Below are positions 8,631 to 17,031 of a stretch of DNA of 64,000 nucleotides, one piece after another. Position 1 is the first letter of the stretch, and every line of letters begins with the position of its first letter. The notes beneath the pieces were generated by a model that saw only the letters and a list, made by a program, of their open reading frames with translations, was not told the DNA's origin and did not search any database. Source of the stretch: Devosia ginsengisoli (lineage in GTDB: Bacteria > Pseudomonadota > Alphaproteobacteria > Rhizobiales > Devosiaceae). The stretch covers positions 372,001 to 436,000 of the forward strand of contig NZ_JANQAJ010000005.1 of assembly GCF_024707105.1 (NCBI RefSeq), in the 5' to 3' direction. Made by a program: the position numbers and the translations under genes.

Positions 8631-8632
8631 GG
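8544..8632. repeat. inverted repeat overlapping the 3' end of pyrD
   Basis: CCTCATGGTGAGCTTGTCGA at the left is the reverse complement of CTCATGGTTCGACAAGCTCACCATGAGG at the right, apart from a few differences, with about 35 bases between. It is the second copy of the GTTCGACAGGCTCA family (other copy 1360-1456). The pyrD stop codon falls inside the right arm, so the repeat both encodes the protein's C-terminal tail and would form a strong RNA hairpin there. Confidence 0.75.
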
Positions 8633-8647
8633 TTTCCGTGAATCCGG

Positions 8648-9319
8648 CTAAGCCTTCTCGCCTCCGATCGAGAACAGCGCCTCGAACTGGCCATCCTCGA
8701 TCCGCGCCGCGGCGATCACCGCCTGGGTGCGGCTGTCCACGTCCAGCTTTTGCAGGATCGCCGAGACATGCGCCTTGACCGTGGCTTCCGAGATCGACAG
8801 CTCATAGGCGATCTGCTTGTTCATCAGCCCGTCGCTGAGCATCATCAGCACGCGCACCTGTTGCGGCGTCAGCGTCGAAAGCCGGCGCATCAGCGCCGTG
8901 TGATCGTCGTCGCTGCCGAGGGACGTGCCCTCCGGTACGAAGACTTCGCCCGACAGCACCGTCTCGATGGCACGGCGGATTTCCGTCGGTCCAACGGATT
9001 TGTGAAGATAGCCGGCAGCGCCCAGCTCGAAAGCGCGGCGCACCACGGTGCCGTCCTCGACAGCCGAGATGATCATGACCGGAATATCGGGATACTGGGC
9101 CCGCAGCAGCAGCAACCCCGAAAAGCCGCGCACGCCCGGCATGTTGAGGTCGAGCAGCACGAGATCGCAGTCGCGGTCGGCGTCGAGCGCGGCGCTGAGG
9201 CCGTTGAGATCGCCGGCTTCCTCGACGCTGACAGTGGCGTCGCCCCCCGACAGGGTCTGCCGCAGCGCCGCCCGGAACAGCGGATGATCGTCGACGATGA
9301 TGATGCGGCGGCGGGTCAT
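8648..9319 (-). CDS. NarL/LuxR-family response regulator
   Basis: A 223-residue two-domain regulator. The receiver (1-125) has the acidic pair Asp10-Asp11, phospho-acceptor Asp57 in LLDLNMPG, and the Lys in YLHKS. The C-terminal LuxR helix-turn-helix (about 148-212) reads LTPQQVRVLMMLSDGLMNKQIAYELSISEATVKAHVSAILQKL. It should bind DNA when phosphorylated by a histidine kinase; no kinase gene is adjacent, so it is an orphan here. It diverges from the large coiled-coil gene at 9520 with a 200-base shared upstream region, and faces pyrD tail to tail. Confidence 0.87.
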   Translation of the reverse strand: MTRRRIIIVDDHPLFRAALRQTLSGGDATVSVEEAGDLNGLSAALDADRDCDLVLLDLNMPGVRGFSGLLLLRAQYPDIPVMIISAVEDGTVVRRAFELGAAGYLHKSVGPTEIRRAIETVLSGEVFVPEGTSLGSDDDHTALMRRLSTLTPQQVRVLMMLSDGLMNKQIAYELSISEATVKAHVSAILQKLDVDSRTQAVIAAARIEDGQFEALFSIGGEKA

Positions 9320-9519
9320 GACGGCAGACAGCTCCTCAACGGCATACGCAAAGTTCCGAATCGCCAGCTTCGTATCGCTACGAAATCAGGTCTTTCAGCC
9401 TGTGGCTCTTGCATATTGCGGCAATACTTAACGGGTTCTTTACCATGTTTTCCCAAGAGTGACCGTCATACCTTCGTGTTGAATCGCGAGGGGACCGCCT
9501 TTCATGACAGGGACTGACC

Positions 9520-12500
9520 ATGGCCCGCGCCTACCAATTTCCGGATATGCCCGAGCCCGCAACGGAACCGCAGCCCGGCGAATGGCAGGCTTTGCGCGGT
9601 GAACTGGTTGCCCTGCTCGATCAGGTCGAAGGCCATTACGTCGATGACGAACGGGACGAGCCGGCTTTGTCCGGCCTCACCCGCCGTGTGCGTAATCTGC
9701 GCGATCAGGTCGTCCGGCCCGAACCGGCCATGCGCCGCCGCGAGGCTTTGCGCACCGTCAAGCGCGCCGTGGACCGCTTCACCGAGCGCGACGATCTGGG
9801 CGGCCATGATCATGACGAGCTGAGCAACGCCATTGCCGAAATCCGTGGTCGCCAGATGTCGGCGCCTGCCGCCGCTTTGGGCCGCCGCGCCGCCGACATG
9901 CCCGAGTTCCGCGAGTTGAGCGCGCTGGTCGGTGGCCTGTCCGGCCGCCTCGAACGGCTCGAAGGCGAACTCAAGTCGCAGCGCGGCAGTGGCAGCGTGC
10001 ACGAGGTCGCCGCCCAGGTCGAGCAACTGACCCATGTCGTGGAATTGCTGGCCGGCGCCGTCGGCGAAACCGGCCAGGTCAAGCGCCTCGAATCCCAGAT
10101 CGGCGCGCTGGCCGCACTGATCGAAGGCGGGCCGCGTGTCGACCTCTCCGCCATCAACAAGCGGCTCGACGACGTCTCGGCCACGGTGGGCACGCTGGCC
10201 GAATTGCAGGCCCGGCAGATGGAGCACGAGATGGCGCGGGAGGCCGGCGAGCCCGCCGGCGCCTCCGTATTGGCTCCGGCCATGCAGGCCATCGAGAAAA
10301 GCGTCCGCAACGTCTATGACCGCATCGACGCGATCGAAAAGAATGTGACCCTGTCGTCCGGCGATTTCGAACGGCTGACCAGCGAAATGGCCGCCTTCAC
10401 CCAGGCGATGAAGGAGGGCGAGGCGGCGCCCGGCAAGCTCGTCGCCAAGGTCGATGCCCTCGCCTCCCGCATCGGTGATTTCGACACTGCCAACGGTGAT
10501 GTCGCCGGCCTTAAGCAGGATATCGCCTCGCTGCGCGATGCTGTCATGGCCGGGATGGAACCGCGCTTCCTGCGCATCGAAAGCCAGATCGAAGCTTTGG
10601 CCGACCGCATGGCCCCGGCCGATTCCGCGCAGGTCGAAGGCCAGCTCAAGCTGCTGATGGCCCGCATGGACGAGACCGGCAGCCAGCTCAACGATCTCGC
10701 CAAGCTCTATTCCAGCCAGACCGACGCGACCGATCTCGAAGCCATGGCCACGCTGGTGGCCGAGCGCACCAGCGATGCCGTGACCCGCAAGGCCCCGGCG
10801 CCGGTCGCCATGTTCGGCCCCGATAGCCTCAAGAGCATCGAGGACCGGCTGACTGGCCTGATCAAGTCGGCCGGCAAGACGCCGGATTACGAAACGCTTG
10901 CCACCCTGGTGGCCGAACGTGCTTCCGAGGCAGTGGCCAAGTCTGCCCCCGCCGCTGCTGGCGGCATGAGCGAAGAGGGCATGGCGGCGCTGGAACAGCG
11001 CATGGCCGCGCTCTTCAACACCGCCGGCAAGGATACCGCCGAACGTCTGGCGCGACTGGAAGCCGCCCTGACCGCGCGCAAGGAGCAGGCTGCTTCAGCA
11101 CCTGCCGCCAAGCCGGCTGCTCGGACCGATGGCGACCAGGCCCGCCTCGACACCATGCTGACCGCATTGGCCGGTCCGAAATCGGCCGCCCGAAGCGATG
11201 CCATGCCGGCCAATCCGGGCGATGAGGCGCCGCTGGTCGATCCCGGCTTCAAGCATGCCGGCCCCGTCCGTGCCGCGCTCGACGCCAAGGCCGATGCTGT
11301 CCGCAAGCCGGTATCGGCACCGGTGGATGAGCTGGCTGCCAAACGCCCCGCCTTTGATCCGAACAGTGTCGAGCGCCCGCCGCGCCCGCAATCGAGCTTT
11401 GCCACCAGCACCGATCCGTTTGCGGCGCCCGCCGTGACTGCCGCGCCCCAGGTCGAGACGCCGGTCAGCCAGAGCAGCACCAGCACGTTCGTCGCCGCGG
11501 CCCGCCGGGCCCAGCGGGCCCGTCAGGAAGCCGCGACCCCGGCCGTCTCCAGCAATTCGCTGATCAGCCGCGCCCTGGCACGGGTAAAGCCCGGTTCGGC
11601 GCCTGTGGGCGACGAGGCCGTTCCGCCTGCGCCCAAGGCCGAAAAACCGGCCAAGCCCGCCAAGCCAGTCAAACAGAAGAAGGCCAAGGCCGACGATCTT
11701 CCGCCCATGGCGCCGGCTTTGGGCGTCGATGGGGAAATGGACACGCTGGCCGAGCCGAAACAGAGCTTCCTGACCCGGCACCGCCGTCCGCTGCTGCTGG
11801 CGGCGACGCTGGTTGCCGTCTCGATGCTGGCGCTCAACCTGGTCATGCAGCGCATGGCGCCGGCTACCGCTCCTGCTGCCCCGCCCGTGGCCGAGGGTGA
11901 AGTGGCGCAGCCCTCGCCAGAACCGGCGGCGACCGACGATGTTTCCCTGGTCCGGCCCGAGCCGCGCGCTATCGACATGATCGACAGCGATGCCACCGCC
12001 TCCATCAATCCCGGCCAGCCGATGAGCTTCACCAAGCCCGTCGTCGCCACGCCGATGCCGCCCTCGCTGATGGCGCTGACCAGCGGTGGAATTGCGCCGT
12101 CTGACGTGCCCACCGAAATTGCCCCGGAAGTCACCGGCAGCATCGACAACGATGTGGCCGCGGTCGAGACATTCGAACTGCCGCCCGAGGGCGTCGGCCC
12201 GCTCGAACTGCGCCAGGCCGCCGCCGATGGCGATGCCCGCGCCCAGTTCGAAATCGGCGCCATCTATACCGAAGGCCGCGCCGTCACACAGAATTACCCC
12301 GAGGCGGCCAGGTGGTACGAGCGCGCCGCCGCACAGGGCTTCGTGCCGGCGCAATACCGCATCGGCAATCTCTATGAAGCCGGGCAGGGCGTGGACCAGG
12401 ATTTCGAGGTTGCCAAGCTGTGGTACCAGCGCGGCGCCGAGGCCGGCAACCGCATGGCCATGCACAATCTGGCCGCGCTCTATGCCGGCGGCCAATTGGG

Positions 12501-13026
12501 CGACCAGCAGTTCGAATCGGCGGCCGAATGGTTCGCCCAGGCGGCCGCGCGCGGCATGACCGACAGCCAGTTCAACCTCGGCATGCTCTATGCCCGCGGG
12601 CTGGGCGTGGAGCAGGATTTCGAGCAGTCGTACAAATGGTTCTCGCTTGCCGCCCGTAGCGGCGACGGCGATGCGGCCAAGGCTCGCGACGATATCGCCA
12701 AGTCGCTGACCGCCGAAGCGGTCGACCGCGTCACCGGCGAACTGGCCCAATGGCAGGCCGAACCGATCGACCTGGCGGCCAATTTCGCGCCGCTGGGCAC
12801 CTGGTCGCCCAGCTTCGATCCGGGCGAGACCATCACCACCAAGGATGTGATCGCCAAGGTGCAGACGGTGCTCGACAAGCTCGGCTTCGATGTCGGCACG
12901 CCCGACGGCCTGCCTGGCCCCAAGACGGCCGAGGCCATCAAGGCGTTCGAGCGGGGCACCGGGATGACCGAAAGCGGTGCCGTCAATCCGCGCCTGCTCG
13001 CCGTGCTGGGCAGCCAGCCGGTCTGA
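9520..13026 (+). CDS. large membrane-anchored coiled-coil protein with SEL1 repeats and peptidoglycan-binding domain (PodJ-like)
   Basis: A 1168-residue protein. The long N-terminal part (1-750) is cytosolic, Ala/Glu/Leu-rich and coiled-coil-like, then Pro/Ala-rich. One membrane segment lies at about 756-776 (LLLAATLVAVSMLALNLVM) after a basic RHRRP. The periplasmic part holds SEL1/TPR-like repeats (about 890-1060: ADGDARAQFEIGAIYTEG, AAAQGFVPAQYRIGNLYEAG and further copies) and a C-terminal peptidoglycan-binding domain (about 1105-1160, VQTVLDKLGFDVGTPDGLPG). This order matches PodJ-type polarity factors, which organise a cell pole and contact the wall. Similarity to PodJ is architectural; the polar role is inferred. 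The ATG follows AGGGACTGACC. Confidence 0.8.
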   Translation: MARAYQFPDMPEPATEPQPGEWQALRGELVALLDQVEGHYVDDERDEPALSGLTRRVRNLRDQVVRPEPAMRRREALRTVKRAVDRFTERDDLGGHDHDELSNAIAEIRGRQMSAPAAALGRRAADMPEFRELSALVGGLSGRLERLEGELKSQRGSGSVHEVAAQVEQLTHVVELLAGAVGETGQVKRLESQIGALAALIEGGPRVDLSAINKRLDDVSATVGTLAELQARQMEHEMAREAGEPAGASVLAPAMQAIEKSVRNVYDRIDAIEKNVTLSSGDFERLTSEMAAFTQAMKEGEAAPGKLVAKVDALASRIGDFDTANGDVAGLKQDIASLRDAVMAGMEPRFLRIESQIEALADRMAPADSAQVEGQLKLLMARMDETGSQLNDLAKLYSSQTDATDLEAMATLVAERTSDAVTRKAPAPVAMFGPDSLKSIEDRLTGLIKSAGKTPDYETLATLVAERASEAVAKSAPAAAGGMSEEGMAALEQRMAALFNTAGKDTAERLARLEAALTARKEQAASAPAAKPAARTDGDQARLDTMLTALAGPKSAARSDAMPANPGDEAPLVDPGFKHAGPVRAALDAKADAVRKPVSAPVDELAAKRPAFDPNSVERPPRPQSSFATSTDPFAAPAVTAAPQVETPVSQSSTSTFVAAARRAQRARQEAATPAVSSNSLISRALARVKPGSAPVGDEAVPPAPKAEKPAKPAKPVKQKKAKADDLPPMAPALGVDGEMDTLAEPKQSFLTRHRRPLLLAATLVAVSMLALNLVMQRMAPATAPAAPPVAEGEVAQPSPEPAATDDVSLVRPEPRAIDMIDSDATASINPGQPMSFTKPVVATPMPPSLMALTSGGIAPSDVPTEIAPEVTGSIDNDVAAVETFELPPEGVGPLELRQAAADGDARAQFEIGAIYTEGRAVTQNYPEAARWYERAAAQGFVPAQYRIGNLYEAGQGVDQDFEVAKLWYQRGAEAGNRMAMHNLAALYAGGQLGDQQFESAAEWFAQAAARGMTDSQFNLGMLYARGLGVEQDFEQSYKWFSLAARSGDGDAAKARDDIAKSLTAEAVDRVTGELAQWQAEPIDLAANFAPLGTWSPSFDPGETITTKDVIAKVQTVLDKLGFDVGTPDGLPGPKTAEAIKAFERGTGMTESGAVNPRLLAVLGSQPV

Positions 13027-13178
13027 CTGTCTGACACCGAACTGTCGTTTGACACGGCCCGACCCTGGTCCTAATCCCGGGCCGTGATGAGCTTCCGCTA
13101 CGCCGGAAGTCTTGACCTATTGTTGACGGACGGCCTGTAAGGTCGTGCGGCGTAGTCATTTTCAAACGGATCAGGGTC

Positions 13179-14105
13179 TTGCAGGTCTATCTGCCGATCG
13201 CCGAGTTGTCCGTGAACCTCTTCTTTCTCGTGGGGATCGGAGGGGCGGTCGGTTTCCTGTCCGGGCTCTTCGGGGTTGGCGGCGGTTTCCTGCTGACGCC
13301 ACTGCTGATTTTCTCCGGCGTTCCGGCCCCCGTGGCGGTGGCTTCGGTGACGGGGCAGGTCGTGGCGGCCTCGACTTCGGGGGCGCTGGCGCATTACCGG
13401 CGCGGCGCCATAGACCTGCATCTGGCGCTTTATCTGGTGCTATCAGGCGTATTGGGGGCGTTCGGCGGCGTCGCGACCTTCGCCCTGTTGCGCGATGCCG
13501 GCCAGCTCGATCTGGTGATTTCCCTGGGCTTCCTCGTCCTGCTCGGCTCGGTCGGCGTGCTGATGCTGGTCGAGTCCACACGCGCTATCCTCAAGCAGCG
13601 CAAGGGCGTGGTGGTGCGCGAGCGCCTGCCCAACCAGCATAACTGGATCCACGGCCTGCCCATGCGGGTGCGCTTCAAGAAATCGCGCCTTTATATCAGC
13701 GTGTTGCCGGTGCTGATTATCGGCCTCTTCATCGGCTTTGTCGGCTCGCTCCTCGGCGTCGGCGGCGGCTTCATCATGGTGCCGGCGCTGGTTTACCTGC
13801 TGCGCGTGCCCGGCAATGTGGTCATCGGTACGTCGCTGGCGCAGGTGGTGGCGATGATGGCGGCCACCACGATCCTGCATGCCGTGCAGAGCCAGAGCGT
13901 CGATATCCTGCTGGCCTTCTGCCTGATGGTGGGCGGCACGGCCGGTGCCCAGTTCGGTGCTTCGGCCGGCAAATATCTGCGCGGCGAACAACTGAGAGGC
14001 CTGCTGGCCTTGCTGGTGCTGGCCGTGGCGATCCGCTTCGGCCTGTCGCTGGTGCTGGCGCCGGCCGATGTGTTCTCCATGGCAGTGACGGGGGCGGCGC
14101 AATGA
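13179..14105 (+). CDS. TSUP family sulfite/sulfonate-type transporter (TauE/SafE)
   Basis: A 308-residue inner-membrane protein with about eight hydrophobic segments and the duplicated TSUP glycine motifs: GFLSGLFGVGGGFLLTPLLI (13-40) and GFVGSLLGVGGGFIMVPALV (about 188-207). TSUP proteins export or import sulfite, sulfoacetate, sulfonates or similar anions. A TTG at 13179 is taken as the start because MQVYLPIAE is the typical N-terminus of this subgroup; no ATG is available nearby. The gene is translationally coupled (ATGA) to the TIGR02186 gene that follows, a pairing that suggests the two proteins act together. Confidence 0.87.
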   Translation: MQVYLPIAELSVNLFFLVGIGGAVGFLSGLFGVGGGFLLTPLLIFSGVPAPVAVASVTGQVVAASTSGALAHYRRGAIDLHLALYLVLSGVLGAFGGVATFALLRDAGQLDLVISLGFLVLLGSVGVLMLVESTRAILKQRKGVVVRERLPNQHNWIHGLPMRVRFKKSRLYISVLPVLIIGLFIGFVGSLLGVGGGFIMVPALVYLLRVPGNVVIGTSLAQVVAMMAATTILHAVQSQSVDILLAFCLMVGGTAGAQFGASAGKYLRGEQLRGLLALLVLAVAIRFGLSLVLAPADVFSMAVTGAAQ

Positions 14106-14863
14106 GCCGGCTGCTGGCCCTGCTGGCCTGTCTGCTTGTCTTCGCGGCGCCGGCGCAGGCCGAGCGGCTGGTATCGCAGGTCTCCAACGAGACCATCGAG
14201 ATCACGTCGAGCTTTGCCGGCGAGCGCATGAACTTCTTCGGCACCATCATTCCCGATGCCGGCTCGTCGGACAAATTCGTCACCGGCCCGTTCCATGTCG
14301 TTGTGGTCGTGCTCGGTCCCACCCAGAACCGCGTGGCCCGCAAGATGAGCAATGTGCTGGGCATCTGGCTCAATACCGAGCAGGTCGAATTCAACAATTT
14401 TCCCAGCTACTTCCACGTTCTGTCGAGCGGCAGGCTGACCGACATTACCGATGTCACCACGCTGACCACCAACCTCATCCTGCCCGAATCCCACACCCTG
14501 GCGGCCAGCGGCAGCGACTGGTGGAAGGGCGCCGTCTTCGGCCGCGAACTGGTGCGGCTTATGACCGAGCAGGGCCTGTTCGGTGTGCAGGAAAACGGCG
14601 TCAATTTCCCGGCCGACAACTTCTATTCCGCTCGGCTCACCCTGCCCAGTAATGCCCCGCCGGGGCCCTATATCGCCCTGACCTATGTGTTCAAGAATGG
14701 CGAGATCATCGCCCGCAAGTCCGAGGGCTTTGCGGTGCGCAAGATCGGTTTCGAGCGGTTTCTGGCGCAGTCGGCGGTGCAGCAGCCGTTTTTCTACGGC
14801 CTGGTCTGCGTCATCCTGGCGCTGTTCACCGGCTGGCTCGGCGGCGTGCTGTTCAGGCGATAA
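14102..14863 (+). CDS. TIGR02186 family exported transmembrane protein
   Basis: A 253-residue protein with an N-terminal signal peptide (LLALLACLLVFAAPAQA, cleavage before ERLV), a beta-rich periplasmic body (IEITSSFAGERMNFFGTI, PFHVVVVVLGP) and one C-terminal membrane anchor (FFYGLVCVILALFTGWLGGVLF) with a basic tail. It matches the alphaproteobacterial TIGR02186/Alph_Pro_TM family, of unknown function. Family members are typically next to a TSUP permease, as here, where the start overlaps the permease stop. A periplasmic accessory role in anion export is plausible but not proved. Confidence 0.85.
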   Translation: MSRLLALLACLLVFAAPAQAERLVSQVSNETIEITSSFAGERMNFFGTIIPDAGSSDKFVTGPFHVVVVVLGPTQNRVARKMSNVLGIWLNTEQVEFNNFPSYFHVLSSGRLTDITDVTTLTTNLILPESHTLAASGSDWWKGAVFGRELVRLMTEQGLFGVQENGVNFPADNFYSARLTLPSNAPPGPYIALTYVFKNGEIIARKSEGFAVRKIGFERFLAQSAVQQPFFYGLVCVILALFTGWLGGVLFRR

Positions 14864-14866
14864 AAA

Positions 14867-14888
14867 TTATTGACTTGCCAGTCCAGAA
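14867..14888. promoter_or_regulatory. TetR operator, autoregulatory copy
   Basis: TTATTGACT-TGCC-AGTCCAGAA is an imperfect palindrome (7 of 9 arm pairs) with a 4-base spacer, 17 bases upstream of the tetR ATG. It matches the perfect palindrome at 15528-15549 in arm length, spacer length and 15 of 18 arm positions, so both are probably bound by the TetR protein encoded between them. Confidence 0.65.
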
Positions 14889-14904
14889 TATCTATTCCGA
14901 TGCC

Positions 14905-15492
14905 ATGGCAAGACCTAAAGAGTTTGATCGCGACACGGCGTTGTCCTCGGCCATGGGTGTCTTCTGGCGTAGGGGATACGAGGCTGCCTCGACCGATGAA
15001 TTGCTGTCGGCAATGCGGATCGGGCGGCAGTCCATGTATGACACCTTTGGCGACAAGCATAAGCTGTTCGTGGACTCGCTGCGCTGCTACCACGAGACCA
15101 ATGGTGGGGCGCTTGGGCGCTTCGCCGTTGACGGGATGACACCTATGGAGGTGATCGGTCGGTTCCTCGGTCACTTCGCGGATCAGACTGTCGAGGAGCG
15201 TCAGTACGGCTGTATGGGTATCAATGCTACGACGACCTTCGGGCAGTCCAACCCTGACGTGACGGCCCTGGCCCGACGAACTGCCGAGACGAGCGAGGCC
15301 ATCATCGAACGGCAGGTGAGGGCCGCTCAGGAGCAGGGCGAACTTGCTGCAACGATCGACCCCCGGCAGGCTGCCGAATTTCTCTATGCAACGCTCCAGG
15401 GCCTTACTGTGAGAGCCCAGGCCGGTGCCAGTGACGACGAGCTCCGCCGGGCCGCCGATTTCGCCATGAGGGCACTCAAAGCAATGTCCTGA
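14905..15492 (+). CDS. TetR/AcrR family transcriptional regulator
   Basis: A 195-residue regulator. The N-terminal TetR helix-turn-helix (about 7-50) reads FDRDTALSSAMGVFWRRGYEAASTDELL...IGRQSMYDTFGDKHKLF. The C-terminal ligand domain (about 75-190) is of the TetR_C_16/AefR-like kind with GCMGINATT. The ATG at 14905 gives the canonical MARPKEFD start; an in-frame TTG upstream would lie inside the operator. Two matching palindromes, one before this gene and one before the following SDR gene, indicate that it represses itself and the dehydrogenase. The effector is unknown. Confidence 0.88.
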   Translation: MARPKEFDRDTALSSAMGVFWRRGYEAASTDELLSAMRIGRQSMYDTFGDKHKLFVDSLRCYHETNGGALGRFAVDGMTPMEVIGRFLGHFADQTVEERQYGCMGINATTTFGQSNPDVTALARRTAETSEAIIERQVRAAQEQGELAATIDPRQAAEFLYATLQGLTVRAQAGASDDELRRAADFAMRALKAMS

Positions 15493-15527
15493 TATCCCTC
15501 TACCGCCCGGAGCCTCTGCATACCCAA

Positions 15528-15549
15528 TTTTGGACTGAACAGTCCAAAA
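15528..15549. promoter_or_regulatory. TetR operator before the SDR gene
   Basis: TTTTGGACT-GAAC-AGTCCAAAA is a perfect palindrome with 9-base arms and a 4-base spacer, in the 82-base gap between tetR and the SDR gene. The same motif in degenerate form precedes tetR (14867-14888). Repression of the SDR gene by the upstream TetR protein is the simplest reading. Confidence 0.75.
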
Positions 15550-15574
15550 ATACCCCAACCATGAAAGATCTCTT

Positions 15575-16327
15575 ATGACCTCTCCAAATTCTCCGTTTTC
15601 CGGCAAGCGTGCGCTCGTGACTGGCGGCTCGCGCGGCATTGGCGCGGCCATTGTGCGGCGCCTTGCAGCCGATGGCGCGCAGGTTGCGCTGACCTACTCT
15701 GCCAGCCCCGACGCTGCCGCAGCCGTCGTGCGAGAAATCGAGGCCAATGGCGGTTCCGCCCTAGCCATCAAGGCAGACAGCGGTGATGTCGCTCAATTGC
15801 AGGTGGCCGTGAACAAGGCCGCAGAGCAAATGGGCGGGCTCGACATTCTGGTCAACAATGCCGGCGTCATGGTTTTTGCGCCATTCGATGAAATGACCGC
15901 CACCGACTTTGACAGAGCCATCAACGTCAATGTCCGCGGCATGTACTTTGCTGCCCAGGCGGCGGCGCGGCACATGCAACCTGGCGGCAGGATCATCAAT
16001 ATCGGTAGCAATACCGCGGTCAAATCCACCGTTGCCGGTTCGAGCGTCTATACCCTTTCCAAGACGGCGGTCGCCGGGATGACGCGCGCTCTGGCACATG
16101 ACCTGGGACCGCGCGGCATCACTATCAATAATGTGCAGCCCGGCCCGACCGTGACCGACATGAACCCTGCCGATGGCCCACGCGCCGCCTGGATACTGGC
16201 CCAACTGCCGGTGGGGCGCATGGGGGATGCCGCCGAGATAGCCGGGCTCGTCTCCTATCTGGCCGGTCCCCAATCCGGCTATATGACCGGGGCGAGCCTC
16301 ACCATGGACGGGGGCATGTCCACCTAG
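15575..16327 (+). CDS. short-chain dehydrogenase/reductase
   Basis: A 250-residue classical SDR: cofactor motif TGGSRGIG (16-23), NNAGV (about 92-96), catalytic Ser and Tyr-Lys in YTLSK (about 160), and a C-terminal SGYMTGASLTMDGG. An NADPH preference is likely from the SRG/TYSAS pattern after beta-1 and beta-2. The substrate is not predictable; 3-oxoacyl-ACP-reductase-like naming would be generic. It is probably induced when the upstream TetR repressor releases the palindrome at 15528. Its TAG shares a CTAG with the stop of the convergent pdeM gene. Confidence 0.88.
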   Translation: MTSPNSPFSGKRALVTGGSRGIGAAIVRRLAADGAQVALTYSASPDAAAAVVREIEANGGSALAIKADSGDVAQLQVAVNKAAEQMGGLDILVNNAGVMVFAPFDEMTATDFDRAINVNVRGMYFAAQAAARHMQPGGRIINIGSNTAVKSTVAGSSVYTLSKTAVAGMTRALAHDLGPRGITINNVQPGPTVTDMNPADGPRAAWILAQLPVGRMGDAAEIAGLVSYLAGPQSGYMTGASLTMDGGMST

Positions 16328-17031
16328 CCCCGGACAAGCCGCTTCGGGCTCACCCGATAAGTGCGGTCCTTCCCCAGCATCGTCACCTCGACCGAGGGCC
16401 AGTTTAGCAAGCCGAAAAAGGCCGGGGATAAGATATTGAGCGAACCCGTGGACGCTCCGTAGGCCGGGAGAATCATCAGCCTGTTATCGTGGACGAAACA
16501 GGGGCGGCGGGTCGAGCGCCCCTGGAACCAGACATGTGCCGCCGGGTGCAAATGGCCGGCCACAAGCCCTGTCGTGCCGCGCTCCGGCTCGTGCGTGAAG
16601 GTCAATCCGGCCAGTTCCAGCCGGGGCAGGCAGGTGCCGCCAATGGCATGCGGGGCCGGATCGTGGTTGCCTGACAGCCAGATGCAATCGACCATTTCGG
16701 TGACCGCATCGAGTCTCATTCGGTCCGAATTCGTTAACAGACTGCTAGCATCGACGCGATGGAACGTGTCACCGAGCGACAGCAGCCGGGTGGCTCCGGT
16801 GCGCCGCAGATCGGCTTCGAGACGCGCCAGAGTCAGGCCCGTATCATAGGGTGGCAGCATCTGGCCGCGCCGGGCGAAGCTCGCCATCTTTTCGAAATGC
16901 AGGTCGGCAACCAAAAGTGTCTGTTGGTTGTGCCAATAGAGCGCGCCCGAGGGCAGGGGTTCGAAATTGTGGCCGGCAAAGCGCAAGACCGGGGTCTCCG
17001 TGATCTCGGCGCGGTGGAGAGGCTGGTTCAC
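16324..17031 (-). CDS. pdeM: ligase-associated DNA damage response endonuclease PdeM
   Basis: A 235-residue metallophosphoesterase with the full set of metal motifs: DLHFEK (43-48), GDTFH (about 97), GNHD (about 120), and GHLHPAAH near the C-terminal third. PdeM is one of the proteins found with ATP-dependent DNA ligase and an exonuclease/helicase set in bacterial DNA-repair clusters. Here it is coupled by an ATGA overlap to the helicase gene upstream. The ligase and exonuclease of the cluster are not in this window. It ends tail to tail with the SDR gene at a shared CTAG. Confidence 0.88.
   Translation of the reverse strand: MNQPLHRAEITETPVLRFAGHNFEPLPSGALYWHNQQTLLVADLHFEKMASFARRGQMLPPYDTGLTLARLEADLRRTGATRLLSLGDTFHRVDASSLLTNSDRMRLDAVTEMVDCIWLSGNHDPAPHAIGGTCLPRLELAGLTFTHEPERGTTGLVAGHLHPAAHVWFQGRSTRRPCFVHDNRLMILPAYGASTGSLNILSPAFFGLLNWPSVEVTMLGKDRTYRVSPKRLVRG

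Noticed and set aside
11095..12750. Minus-strand open frame of 551 codons inside the PodJ-like gene
   Set aside because: Composition (Gly, Arg, His rich) is that of an antisense shadow; the plus-strand protein has domains throughout.
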